From Verrucomicrobia bacterium UBA2970 (GTDB taxonomy: Bacteria; Verrucomicrobiota; Verrucomicrobiia; Limisphaerales; AAA164-E04): 21,339 nucleotides of DNA. A program made the position numbers and the translations under genes. Positions within the stretch are counted from its first letter, which is position 1. Every line of letters starts with the position of its first letter. Positions 14,301-21,339 of this stretch are shown here, in pieces. The DNA lies in the NCBI GenBank assembly GCA_002348345.1, contig DEAY01000479.1:1-21339 (forward strand), read 5' to 3'. The notes below the pieces were generated by a model. It ran no database searches and was not told the DNA's origin. It saw only the letters and a program-made list of their open reading frames with translations.

Positions 14301-15448
14301 GCTCGAAGAGCACCAGGGCCATTTTCTTCGGAAGCCCGCATTGATTGAGTTTAAGCTCGGGACCAATCACGATCACCGATCGCCCCGAGTAATCGACGCG
14401 TTTGCCCAAAAGATTTTGCCGAAACCGGCCGCTCTTTCCCTTAAGCATATCGCTCAATGATTTTAGAGGGCGGTTTCCGGCTCCCGTCACGGCCCGACCA
14501 TGACGGCCATTATCAAACAAAGCGTCCACCGCCTCCTGGAGCATCCGCTTTTCATTGCGAATGATGACTTCCGGAGTCTTGAGCTGAAGCAGATTCTTGA
14601 GCCGGTTGTTCCGGTTGATCACCCGTCGATACAAGTCGTTCAGGTCCGAGGTCGCAAACCGACCGCCTTCAAGCGGCACCAGGGGACGAAGATCGGGTGG
14701 AATCACCGGCAACACCGTCAGGATCATCCATTCAGGACGAGTCTTTGAGGACTGAAAGCCTTGGAAGAGTTTGATTCGCTTCGCCAGCTTTTTTCGGATT
14801 TGCTTACTCCGAGTTTCCGTCATGGCCTGCTGCAAGTCCTCGATCTGAGGTTGCAGTTCCACCTGGGTCAGAGCATTGCGCACTGCGGAAGCCCCCATCT
14901 CGGCCGTGAAAGCGTCGGCCCCATAGGTTTCGCGAGCCTCACGATACTCCAACTCACTGAGCAACTGATGCAACTTCAATGGCGTCGAACCGGGATCGAT
15001 CACCATGTAGTCCTCATAATAGATCACCCGCTCCAGTTCCCGACCGGTCATATCCAGCATGAGTCCGATCCGAGAAGGCATGCACTTGAAGAACCAGATA
15101 TGGGAAACCGGCACGGCCAGTTCGATATGGCCCATGCGCTCACGCCGCACTCGGGAAAGGGTCACCTCTACACCACAACGATCGCAGACGACCCCCCCGG
15201 TGTTTAATGCGTTTGTATTTGCCGCAGGAGCATTCCCAATCCTTGACCGGACCAAAGATCCGTTCACAAAACAACCCGCCCTTTTCCGGCTTGAAGGTTC
15301 GGTAATTGATCGTTTCAGGGTTCTTGACTTCCCCCTTAGACCAAGAGCGAATCGAATCCGGCGAGGCCACCGTGATGGTGATATGATCAACTAAATTAAC
15401 TTTCTCGAGCCCTAGCAACTCGCGAGCAGAATCCTTTGTGGTAATCAT
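11305..15448 (-). CDS. rpoC: RNA polymerase beta' subunit, interrupted by a frameshift
   Basis: Beta' carries the catalytic magnesium site of RNA polymerase. Read across one frameshift the gene encodes about 1380 residues, normal for the family. The first frame (from ATG 15448) gives MITTKDSARELLGLEKVNLV, SIRSWSKGEVKNPETINYRT, GLFCERIFGPVKDWECSCGK and YKRIKHRG. The second frame continues VVCDRCGVEVTLSRVRRERM to the TAG at 11305. It includes the catalytic AYNADFDGDQMAVHVPLS, a bridge-helix region and trigger loop ([20 protein letters not shown]) and a second zinc site (REHDCG and CESKVGLCRMC). The break falls in a run of seven G (15198-15192), between Cys75 and Cys88 of the first zinc site (Cys73, 75, 88, 91). 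Removing one G restores the frame exactly. It starts 37 bases after rpoB. Confidence 0.93.
15192..15198 (-). other. Frameshift site in rpoC: run of seven G
   Basis: The minus strand reads CACC, seven G, then TCGTCTGCGATCG. As written, the codons CAC CGG GGG GGT CGT give HRGGR, and the frame then runs through 26 unrelated codons to a stop near 15140. With six G, CAC CGG GGG GTC GTC TGC GAT gives HRGVVCD, matching the family pattern HRGVICEKCGVEVT. The shift is therefore one extra base. A homopolymer indel in sequencing or assembly is the simplest explanation; slippage of polymerase or ribosome, or a real mutation, are alternatives. A real uncorrected break would be lethal for a single-copy gene. 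Confidence 0.93.
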
Positions 15449-15485
15449 CTTTTTCTCGTTTAGCTATTGTCGGTTTCTCGATCGT

Positions 15486-18400
15486 TTATCCCAGTGCCGT
15501 CAACGGAGAGGGAGGGGTCGGAGGCGGCAGAGCGGACTTCTCCTCGCCATGGGCGTAGCCCACCTCAACATCCATCCCGAGTGACTGAATTTCCTTCACC
15601 AGAACGTTAAACGATTCGGGAACGCCGGCATCCAAAGAGTTATCGCCCTTGACGATGCTCTCGTAAATGCGCGTCCGCCCCTGAACATCGTCAGATTTCA
15701 CCGTGAGGAGTTCCTGCAACGCATAAGCCGCCCCGTAGGCCTCCATCGCCCAGACTTCCATTTCTCCGAATCGTTGTCCACCATACTGCGCCTTGCCCCC
15801 CAGCGGTTGCTGGGTCACGAGGGAATAAGGCCCGACCGCTCGAGCGTGAATCTTGTCAGCGACCAAGTGTCCCAACTTCATCATGTAGATGTAACCGACC
15901 ACGATTTCTTGATCAAAACGCACGCCCGTCCGTCCGTCGTAAAGGTGCGTCTTGGCGTGTTCTGGCAGGTCGGCATCCTTCAAGTAAGCCCGAATCTGGG
16001 ACTCCTTGATCCCATCAAATACCGGCGTTGCGTAGGTCATCCCCAGAATCTTCGCCGCCCATCCCAAATGGGTTTCGAGCACCTGACCCACATTCATTCG
16101 AGAAGGCACACCCAGCGGATTCAGCACAATATCAACTGGGGTTCCGTTGGCCAGGAAGGGCATATCCTCTTCGGGAACGATCTTGGCCACCACCCCTTTG
16201 TTCCCATGGCGTCCCGCCATTTTATCGCCCACTGAGAGTTTTCGCTTTGAAGCGATGAAGACTTTGACCGATTTGATGATTCCGGTTTCCACCTCATCGC
16301 CGGACTCCACTCGCTCCATCTCTTCATCGTGTTGCATCTGGAGATCGTCGAACTTCTTCTTAAAGGATCCGATGATCTCGTTGATTTTATTCCGGATTGG
16401 CGATGGATCGATCTCAATGCGATCGTAGACACCGGCTAGTTTACGCAGCAATGTCTTGGTGATTTTCCGGTTCGCCGGAATGATGATTTCACCCGTCTCG
16501 GAATTGATCACGTCGAGCGGGATCTTCTCGCCCAGCAGGATATTGCTCAGGGCCTCGGTCAACTGCTCGCGCAGTTCGTCCATCTTCTTCTTGAAATCAT
16601 CCTCGACCTGTTTCGTCTGCTTTTTTGACTCACTAGTCGCCGATCGCACCGACCGCTCAGATTCCTTCTTTGCGGAAACCTTCACATCCATCACAATCCC
16701 GTAGGTCCCCGATGGCACTTTGAGCGAAGTGTCCTTCACGTCGGCGGCTTTCTCACCAAAAATTGCCCGGAGCAGTCGTTCCTCCGGTGCCAACTCGGTC
16801 TCACTCTTCGGAGTGATTTTGCCCACCAAAATATCCCCTGGCTTGACTTCGGCCCCGACTCGGATGACCCCATCGAGTCCCAGATTACGCAAGGCCTCCT
16901 CACCCAGGTTCGGTATATCACGGGTAATTTCCTCCGGCCCCAACTTCGTGTCTCGGGCGCTCACTTCGAATTCATCAATATGAATTGAGGTGAAGACGTC
17001 ATCTTTCACAATTCGTTCACTGATGAGAATGGCGTCCTCAAAGTTGTATCCGTTCCAAGGCATGAACGCACAGAGAACGTTACGCCCTAGTGCCAACTCT
17101 CCGTTGTCGGTGCAAGGTCCGTCGGCGATGACATCGCCCTTCTTGATAGTCTGTCCTTTGTGGACCAGAGGTTTTTGATTGATACAGGTTGCCGCGTTGG
17201 AACGCATGAACTTCCGGATCCCATACACATGGACGTCATTGCCCGGATCATGTTTTATCTTCCGCTTGGATTCGGGCAGGTTGCCATCTCCCGTGATGAC
17301 GATTTGATTTCCATTCACCGAGGCAACCTTCCCCGAAGCGTCGGATACCAGCACGGACCGAGAATCTCGCGCCACCCGGGCTTCCAAGCCAGTCGCCACG
17401 AAGGGGGCCTCCGTCACCAACAAGGGGACCGCCTGTCGCTGCATGTTCGATCCCATCAAGGCGCGATTCGCATCATCGTGCTCAAGGAATGGGATGAGCC
17501 CGGCAGCGACTGAAACCAGTTGCTTCGGCGACACATCCATGAAGTCGACCCGAGGCGGCTCCACATCGATGAAGTCCCCCTTGCACCGGCACATGACCCG
17601 TTCATTGACGAAATTGCCTTTTGCGTCAATCGGAGCATTCGCCTGGGCAACAATGAATTGTTCCTCCCGATCTGCAGTCAGGTACTCGATGGTTTGAGTC
17701 ACCCGCCCTTTGGACACCTTTCGATAGGGCGTCTCAATGAATCCAAAATCATTCACCCGGGCGAAGGTCGCCAGGGAGGCAATCAAACCAATGTTTGGCC
17801 CTTCAGGAGTTTCAATCGGACAGATCCGCCCGTAATGGGAGGGGTGCACGTCGCGCACTTCAAACCCGGCCCGATCCCGTGAAAGACCGCCAGGTCCCAG
17901 CGCGGAAAGACGCCGCTTGTGGGTCAGCTCCGCCAGCGGATTGATCTGATCCATGAACTGCGAGAGTTGGCTCCGCCCAAAGAAATCGCGGACCACGGCC
18001 GAAAGCGCCTTTGGATTGATCAGCTTCTGCGGGGTCATCGTATCCAACCCCTGATCGAAGAGCGTCATTCTCTCTTTGACCAAGCGTTCGGTCCGGGCAA
18101 GCCCCACCCGGCATTGGTTGGCCAACAGCTCTCCCACCGTTCGTACGCGACGACTGCCGAGATGGTCGATGTCGTCGATACTTCCCTCACCTTTCTTGAG
18201 TTGAAGCAGATATTTCGTCGCGGCAACGAGATCCTCACGCTCGAGAATCCGAGAGTCGTTCTTCCCATCGAGACCAAGCTTTTGATTGATCTTGTAGCGC
18301 CCCACGCGTCCGAGATCATATCGCTTCGGATCAAAGAAGAGTCGCTTGATCAAAGCCCGGGCATTGGCGGCGGTTGGCGGATCCCCCGGTCGCAACCGAC

Positions 18401-19319
18401 GGTATATATCCTTGAGCGCCTCCTCTTCATTGGTGGTCGGATCCTTCTTCAGACACTTGATGATGATGCCATCGTCCACACTCGTGTCGACCACTCGGAT
18501 CTTGCCCACTCCCAACTCGGCGATTTGCTTGACCACGGCCTTGGAAAGAGGTTCAAAGGCGCGGGCGACAACAACTCCTTTATCGAGGTCGAGCGCATCT
18601 TCGGTTAGCACCTTGTTCTGAATGTCATCCAGGCCCGCCGCCTTTTTGACTGAAATCTCCTCGATATCGTAAAACAAGTTCAGGATCTCGGCATCGGAGC
18701 CGTAGCCGAGGGCACGGAAAAAGGTAGTCGTCAGGAATTTACGACGGCGTTTCTTCCGATCCAGGTAAACGTAAAGCATGTCGCTCGTGTCAAACTGGGC
18801 CTCATACCACGAGCCCCGGTCTGGGATGATCCGGAAGGAGTGCAATATCTTGCCATTGGTATGCTGCGTCGCCTCGAAGGCCAGCCCGGGAGAACGATGC
18901 AATTGGCTCACAATCACCCGCTCTGCGCCGTTGATCACAAACGTTCCTTGGGGGGTCATCAGGGGGAGTTCGCCCATGAACACTTTTTCTTCCTTCGTCC
19001 CCTGCTCATCCTTCAACCGAAAGGTGACATAGAGAGGCGCGCCGAAAGTCAGTCCCTCGCGCAGGCACTCCAACCAGTCCATCTTTGGGTTGCCAATATC
19101 GTAGCAATGAAAATCGAGGACACATTTGCCATCGTAACTCTCGATCGGAAAAACTTCGGTAAAGACCGCTCGCAAACCCAGGTTTCGGCGCTTGCTGGGG
19201 ATAACATCCGACTGCAAAAAGTCCTTGTAGGAATCCAATTGAACTTCAATGAGGTTGGGAGGACTAATGATCTCCTGGATCTTCCCGAAATTAATCCGTT
19301 CAGGTTTTTTCGTTGGCAT
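15486..19319 (-). CDS. rpoB: RNA polymerase beta subunit
   Basis: Beta forms one pincer of the RNA polymerase core. The 1277-residue product begins MPTKKPERINFGKIQEIISP and has GELPLMTPQGTFVINGAERV and the rifampicin cluster SQLSQFMDQINPLAELTHKR, then RLSALGPGGLSRDRAGFEVR and GRICPIETPEGPNIGLI. The main resistance positions (Gln513, Asp516, His526, Arg529, Ser531 in E. coli numbers) are wild type. Ile459 replaces E. coli Asn518, a position that varies naturally. A Lys/Glu-rich, coiled-coil-like insertion of about 140 residues (roughly 877-1018) precedes KRKLSVGDKMAGRHGNKGVV, where other bacteria also carry a variable insert. The C-terminal GEMEVWAMEAYGAAYALQEL is intact; a Pro-rich tail ends it. 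AGAGAAG precedes the ATG. Confidence 0.98.
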   Translation of the reverse strand: MPTKKPERINFGKIQEIISPPNLIEVQLDSYKDFLQSDVIPSKRRNLGLRAVFTEVFPIESYDGKCVLDFHCYDIGNPKMDWLECLREGLTFGAPLYVTFRLKDEQGTKEEKVFMGELPLMTPQGTFVINGAERVIVSQLHRSPGLAFEATQHTNGKILHSFRIIPDRGSWYEAQFDTSDMLYVYLDRKKRRRKFLTTTFFRALGYGSDAEILNLFYDIEEISVKKAAGLDDIQNKVLTEDALDLDKGVVVARAFEPLSKAVVKQIAELGVGKIRVVDTSVDDGIIIKCLKKDPTTNEEEALKDIYRRLRPGDPPTAANARALIKRLFFDPKRYDLGRVGRYKINQKLGLDGKNDSRILEREDLVAATKYLLQLKKGEGSIDDIDHLGSRRVRTVGELLANQCRVGLARTERLVKERMTLFDQGLDTMTPQKLINPKALSAVVRDFFGRSQLSQFMDQINPLAELTHKRRLSALGPGGLSRDRAGFEVRDVHPSHYGRICPIETPEGPNIGLIASLATFARVNDFGFIETPYRKVSKGRVTQTIEYLTADREEQFIVAQANAPIDAKGNFVNERVMCRCKGDFIDVEPPRVDFMDVSPKQLVSVAAGLIPFLEHDDANRALMGSNMQRQAVPLLVTEAPFVATGLEARVARDSRSVLVSDASGKVASVNGNQIVITGDGNLPESKRKIKHDPGNDVHVYGIRKFMRSNAATCINQKPLVHKGQTIKKGDVIADGPCTDNGELALGRNVLCAFMPWNGYNFEDAILISERIVKDDVFTSIHIDEFEVSARDTKLGPEEITRDIPNLGEEALRNLGLDGVIRVGAEVKPGDILVGKITPKSETELAPEERLLRAIFGEKAADVKDTSLKVPSGTYGIVMDVKVSAKKESERSVRSATSESKKQTKQVEDDFKKKMDELREQLTEALSNILLGEKIPLDVINSETGEIIIPANRKITKTLLRKLAGVYDRIEIDPSPIRNKINEIIGSFKKKFDDLQMQHDEEMERVESGDEVETGIIKSVKVFIASKRKLSVGDKMAGRHGNKGVVAKIVPEEDMPFLANGTPVDIVLNPLGVPSRMNVGQVLETHLGWAAKILGMTYATPVFDGIKESQIRAYLKDADLPEHAKTHLYDGRTGVRFDQEIVVGYIYMMKLGHLVADKIHARAVGPYSLVTQQPLGGKAQYGGQRFGEMEVWAMEAYGAAYALQELLTVKSDDVQGRTRIYESIVKGDNSLDAGVPESFNVLVKEIQSLGMDVEVGYAHGEEKSALPPPTPPSPLTALG

Positions 19320-19390
19320 GTCTTCTCTTGGCTGGTCCCGTTGAATCGGAACCCATTAGCGACTGATATATCTACGCAAATAAGCCCAAG

Positions 19391-19446
19391 CCGGCCTTCC
19401 TTTAGCCGGTCATGGACGAGTCCATCGTGACGTTCCCACGAACGTC
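19391..19446 (-). promoter_or_regulatory. Cluster of inverted repeats in the rplL-rpoB spacer
   Basis: Three short inverted repeats stand nearly in tandem. On the minus strand GACGTTC and GAACGTC pair over seven bases with the four-base loop GTGG (19446-19429). ATGGAC and GTCCAT follow (19425-19412). Then CCGGC and GCCGG enclose nine bases (19409-19391). They lie between the hairpin at 19486-19519 and rpoB. In E. coli the equivalent gap holds an RNase III processing site and regulates rpoBC, so this may be a processed or attenuated leader. That is inference from position. A TATATC lies between them and rpoB without a convincing -35 box. Confidence 0.5.
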
Positions 19447-19473
19447 CGTTTCCTGCCCGTTGCTATCCCGTCC

Positions 19474-19520
19474 AAAAACCGCAGAGCCAGGTGCCGAATG
19501 ACTCGATCCAGCACCTGGCC
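19474..19520 (-). terminator. Strong hairpin with U-tract, probable attenuator between rplL and rpoB
   Basis: On the minus strand GCCAGGTGC (19519-19511) pairs perfectly with GCACCTGGC (19494-19486) over nine bases. Further pairs, some G-U, continue inward to a six-base loop. Seven bases later five T residues follow (19478-19474). The stem starts 19 bases after the rplL stop. The spacing between stem and U-tract is longer than in efficient terminators, which suggests partial termination. That would lower rpoBC transcription relative to the stalk genes, as the E. coli attenuator does, because L7/L12 is needed in several copies per ribosome and polymerase is not. Confidence 0.65.
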
Positions 19521-19538
19521 AAATACTGCGAAAACAAT

Positions 19539-19931
19539 CTACTTCAATTCGACCGTTGCACCCGCTTCTTCCAATTTCTTCTTGGCTTCCTCCGCCTCTT
19601 CCTTCGGAGAGGCTTCGAGAATGGTCGCGGGCGCTCCCTCGACCAGTTTCTTGGCATCGGCCAAGCCCAGGCCCGCTTTGACTTCGCGAACCGCTTTGAT
19701 CACGGGGATCTTCTTATCCGACGGCGCGGATGCCAGAACCACATCAAATTCGGTCTTGGCCTCGCCACCGCCGTCACCGCCGCCGGCATCACCGCCTCCT
19801 GCCACGGCCACCGCCGCCACCGGTGCCGCAGCACTCACGCCCCATTTTTCTTCCAACTGTTTCACCAAGTCCGCGGCCTCCATGACCGTCAGCTTGCTCA
19901 GCTCTTCTACAATGTTCTCTAGGTCTGCCAT
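19539..19931 (-). CDS. rplL: 50S ribosomal protein L7/L12
   Basis: L7/L12 is the multi-copy stalk protein that recruits translational GTPases. The 130-residue product has an N-terminal dimerisation domain (LENIVEELSKLTVMEAADLV), a flexible hinge (about residues 33-58), and a C-terminal factor-binding domain with KTEFDVVLASAPSDKKIPVI, KAVREVKAGLGLADAKKLVE and the ending LEEAGATVELK. The hinge starts Ala/Val-rich, then turns Gly-rich (GGGDAGGGDGGGEAK) where E. coli has an Ala/Glu linker. There is no Shine-Dalgarno before the ATG. It lies 129 bases after rplJ and is followed by a strong hairpin. Confidence 0.98.
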   Translation of the reverse strand: MADLENIVEELSKLTVMEAADLVKQLEEKWGVSAAAPVAAVAVAGGGDAGGGDGGGEAKTEFDVVLASAPSDKKIPVIKAVREVKAGLGLADAKKLVEGAPATILEASPKEEAEEAKKKLEEAGATVELK

Positions 19932-20060
19932 GATATAAGTGTCGTCGCCAGACGCCTTGCGGCTGATTTAAACCAGATGACCCGGTCGACGATTTACTTG
20001 TTAGTTTCTTTCTTTCGGTTTCTGGGACTAGCGCTTCGCCACCCCCAAAACTTTTCTTGC
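19932..20060 (-). other. rplJ-rplL spacer (129 bases)
   Basis: No open frame resembling a gene and no clear terminator is seen here. The minus strand has a small GCC-GCAA-GGC stem-loop with a GNRA-type tetraloop about 30 bases before the rplL ATG. A TTTAAAT sequence is a poor match to a -10 box. The gap is longer than most rplJ-rplL gaps. It may be the untranslated leader for the highly expressed rplL, but no definite element can be named. Confidence 0.4.
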
Positions 20061-20570
20061 TCAGCCCTGGTCGCTCTTTGCCTTGAGCACTTGCGCCAAT
20101 TGTCGTGCCGGCGTCTGGAGAACGGTGGCCACTTGGCGAGCCGGCGTCTGAATCAGACCGACCAGATTGGAACGAAGCACGTCGAGTGGCGGAAGGTCTG
20201 CAATTCGGCGCACCCCATCCGCATCCAGGCGGTCCTCCCCCATGAACCCGAACAATACGTCCGGCTTTTCAGCCTCCTCCGAAAAAGTCTTTAGGGCTTT
20301 GGCGGCTCCTGAAATTTCGCGCTCTCCCGTGACCACTGCCAATTGACCTCGCAAGGGTGCCCCCAAGTCTTCGATTCCCACCTCGGCAGCGGCAATCTTG
20401 AAGATGGAGTTCTTGACCACATGAATCTCACCACCGGCTTCCCGCAACTTCGCACGGAGCTCCGCAAACTGGTCCACCTTCAAGCCGTTGTAGTCTACAA
20501 CGATGAAATAAGGTGAGGCTTGGAGCCGCTCCAAGTACTCAGCACTGATTAACTTTTTTTCCTCTCGCAT
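20061..20570 (-). CDS. rplJ: 50S ribosomal protein L10
   Basis: L10 anchors the L7/L12 dimers to the ribosome through its C-terminal helix and binds 23S rRNA with its N-terminal domain. The 169-residue product shows SPYFIVVDYNGLKVDQFAEL, RAKLREAGGEIHVVKNSIFK and GAPLRGQLAVVTGE, the usual core. The last 35 residues hold three related 11-residue modules: NLVGLIQTPAR, QVATVLQTPAR and QLAQVLKAKS (residues 135-166). Each such helix segment is expected to bind one L7/L12 dimer, so three dimers are predicted. AGAGG lies five bases before the ATG. The gap to rplA is 26 bases. Confidence 0.97.
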   Translation of the reverse strand: MREEKKLISAEYLERLQASPYFIVVDYNGLKVDQFAELRAKLREAGGEIHVVKNSIFKIAAAEVGIEDLGAPLRGQLAVVTGEREISGAAKALKTFSEEAEKPDVLFGFMGEDRLDADGVRRIADLPPLDVLRSNLVGLIQTPARQVATVLQTPARQLAQVLKAKSDQG

Positions 20571-20596
20571 ATCGACCTCTTTTCTTGGCTCGCTCC

Positions 20597-21298
20597 TCAG
20601 GCGGCTTTCATAAACGGCTTCACATCTAGGCGAACGGGGGGACTCATGGTCCCACTCAACGTACAGCTCAACAGATAAGTCCCCTTCGAACCGGACGGCT
20701 TCGCCTTGACCAAGGCATCGATCACAATCTGGATATTCTCCTTCAGTTGCTCGGGTGAGAACGAGAGTTTCCCCACCGGAACATGAACATTGGCGGTCTT
20801 ATCAATCTTGAATTCCACCCGCCCAGCTTTCACCTCAACAACCGCTTTGGCAGTGTCGTCTGTCACCGTCCCCGTCTTGGGATTGGGCATGAGTCCGCGC
20901 GGTCCGAGCACTTTACCCAGCTTTCGCACCTCAGCCATCGCGTCCGGGGTTGAGATGGCCACGTCAAAATCGACCCAGCCTTCTCGACATTTCTTGAGAT
21001 ACTCATCATAGCCGACATGTTCCGCCCCAGCCTCCGTGGCCGCCTTGGCGGCGGCTGAACCATCCGCCGCGAAAACCAGAACGCGTACCGTTTTCCCGGT
21101 CCCATGAGGCAGGGGCACCGTTCCGCGGACCATCTGGTCGGACTGTCGGGGATCAACCCCCAAATGAACCGCCAAATCGACGGTTTGATCAAATTTGGTC
21201 TTCGGAAGTTTCCCGAGCGTCTCGACCGCCTCTTCGAGGCTGTAACGCTTCTTCGGATCCACCAGGCTTAGTGCCTCTCTATATCGTTTGCTTGGCAT
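20597..21298 (-). CDS. rplA: 50S ribosomal protein L1
   Basis: L1 forms the mobile stalk at the E site and in many bacteria represses its own mRNA. The 233-residue product contains KRYREALSLVDPKKRYSLEE, FDQTVDLAVHLGVDPRQSDQ, MVRGTVPLPHGTGKTVRVLV, GKVLGPRGLMPNPKTGTVTD and DKTANVHVPVGKLSFSPEQL. The LGPRGLMPNPKxGTV signature and the N-terminal VELAVNLGVDPRxSDQxVRG pattern (here VDLAVHLG) are diagnostic. The C-terminus GTYLLSCTLSGTMSPPVRLD is complete. GAGGGAG lies 22 bases before the ATG, rather far for a ribosome site. No other in-frame start precedes it in the window. Confidence 0.98.
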   Translation of the reverse strand: MPSKRYREALSLVDPKKRYSLEEAVETLGKLPKTKFDQTVDLAVHLGVDPRQSDQMVRGTVPLPHGTGKTVRVLVFAADGSAAAKAATEAGAEHVGYDEYLKKCREGWVDFDVAISTPDAMAEVRKLGKVLGPRGLMPNPKTGTVTDDTAKAVVEVKAGRVEFKIDKTANVHVPVGKLSFSPEQLKENIQIVIDALVKAKPSGSKGTYLLSCTLSGTMSPPVRLDVKPFMKAA

Positions 21299-21339
21299 GT
21301 TAATCGGCGGTTCAAACGCACTCCCTCGAGCGCTCCCGC
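21299..21339 (-). other. Upstream edge, expected end of rplK
   Basis: These 41 bases lie upstream of rplA. By synteny rplK (L11) should end here. One minus-strand frame closes with TGA (21314-21312) and again with TAA (21302-21300), which would fit a gene end, but the eight codons before it do not match an L11 C-terminus well enough to claim it. I see no promoter or hairpin in so short a piece. Confidence 0.3.

Noticed and set aside
15391..15448. Reading the two rpoC frames as a natural split into two genes
   Set aside because: The split falls within a zinc-binding motif and the join is exact after removal of one G. Known natural rpoC splits (for example in cyanobacteria) lie far downstream.
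17940..17970. Rifampicin-resistance change at the position of E. coli Asn518 (Ile here)
   Set aside because: The position varies naturally among susceptible bacteria and all principal resistance residues are wild type.
1..21339. A novel defence, mobile or biosynthetic system
   Set aside because: Every gene is a recognised translation or transcription core gene, gaps are short, and no repeat array, integrase, transposase or tRNA gene is present.

Overview
This window is one uninterrupted block of information-processing genes, all on the minus strand. It covers the C-terminal-to-N-terminal run of the classic rplKAJL-rpoBC, str, S10 and spc clusters fused into one array. In transcription order (high to low coordinates) it reads: rplA, rplJ, rplL, rpoB, rpoC, rpsL, rpsG, fusA, rpsJ, rplC, rplD, rplW, rplB, rpsS, rplV, rpsC, rplP, rpmC, rpsQ, rplN, rplX, rplE, rpsN, rpsH, rplF, rplR and the first 44 codons of rpsE. 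That is 24 ribosomal proteins, both large RNA polymerase subunits and elongation factor G. I see no mobile element, CRISPR array, tRNA, rRNA or metabolic gene, and no plus-strand gene.

The organism is a bacterium, most likely of the Planctomycetes-Verrucomicrobia-Chlamydiae (PVC) group and probably a verrucomicrobial lineage. The reasons are that fusA is followed directly by rpsJ with no tuf gene between them, rpoC is followed directly by rpsL, S5 carries a long Gly-rich N-terminal extension, and L2 has an Asn in its conserved HPxGGG loop. This is inference from remembered synteny and sequence style, not from a search.

Region by region: 21298-19539 holds the L1 and L12-stalk genes (L1, L10, L7/L12). 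The 219-base spacer 19320-19538 holds a strong hairpin with a U-tract and three more inverted repeats ahead of rpoB, which looks like an attenuator or RNA-processing region. rpoB and rpoC occupy 19319-11305. rpoC is interrupted by a one-base excess in a run of seven G residues near its 5' end. A 133-base spacer with a candidate promoter precedes rpsL-rpsG (11171-10286). A clear intrinsic terminator lies between rpsG and fusA. From fusA to the left edge the genes are packed with gaps of 2 to 39 bases, as expected of one long co-transcribed operon.

No intergenic stretch exceeds 300 bases; the longest are 219 (rplL-rpoB), 133 (rpoC-rpsL) and 129 bases (rplJ-rplL). The last 41 bases (21299-21339) lie upstream of rplA, where the end of rplK is expected, but are too short to identify.

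I did not find an undescribed biological system. What deserves a second look is the rpoC frameshift, the terminator immediately ahead of fusA, the structured rplL-rpoB spacer, and a few lineage-type features of S5, L2, L10 and L7/L12.
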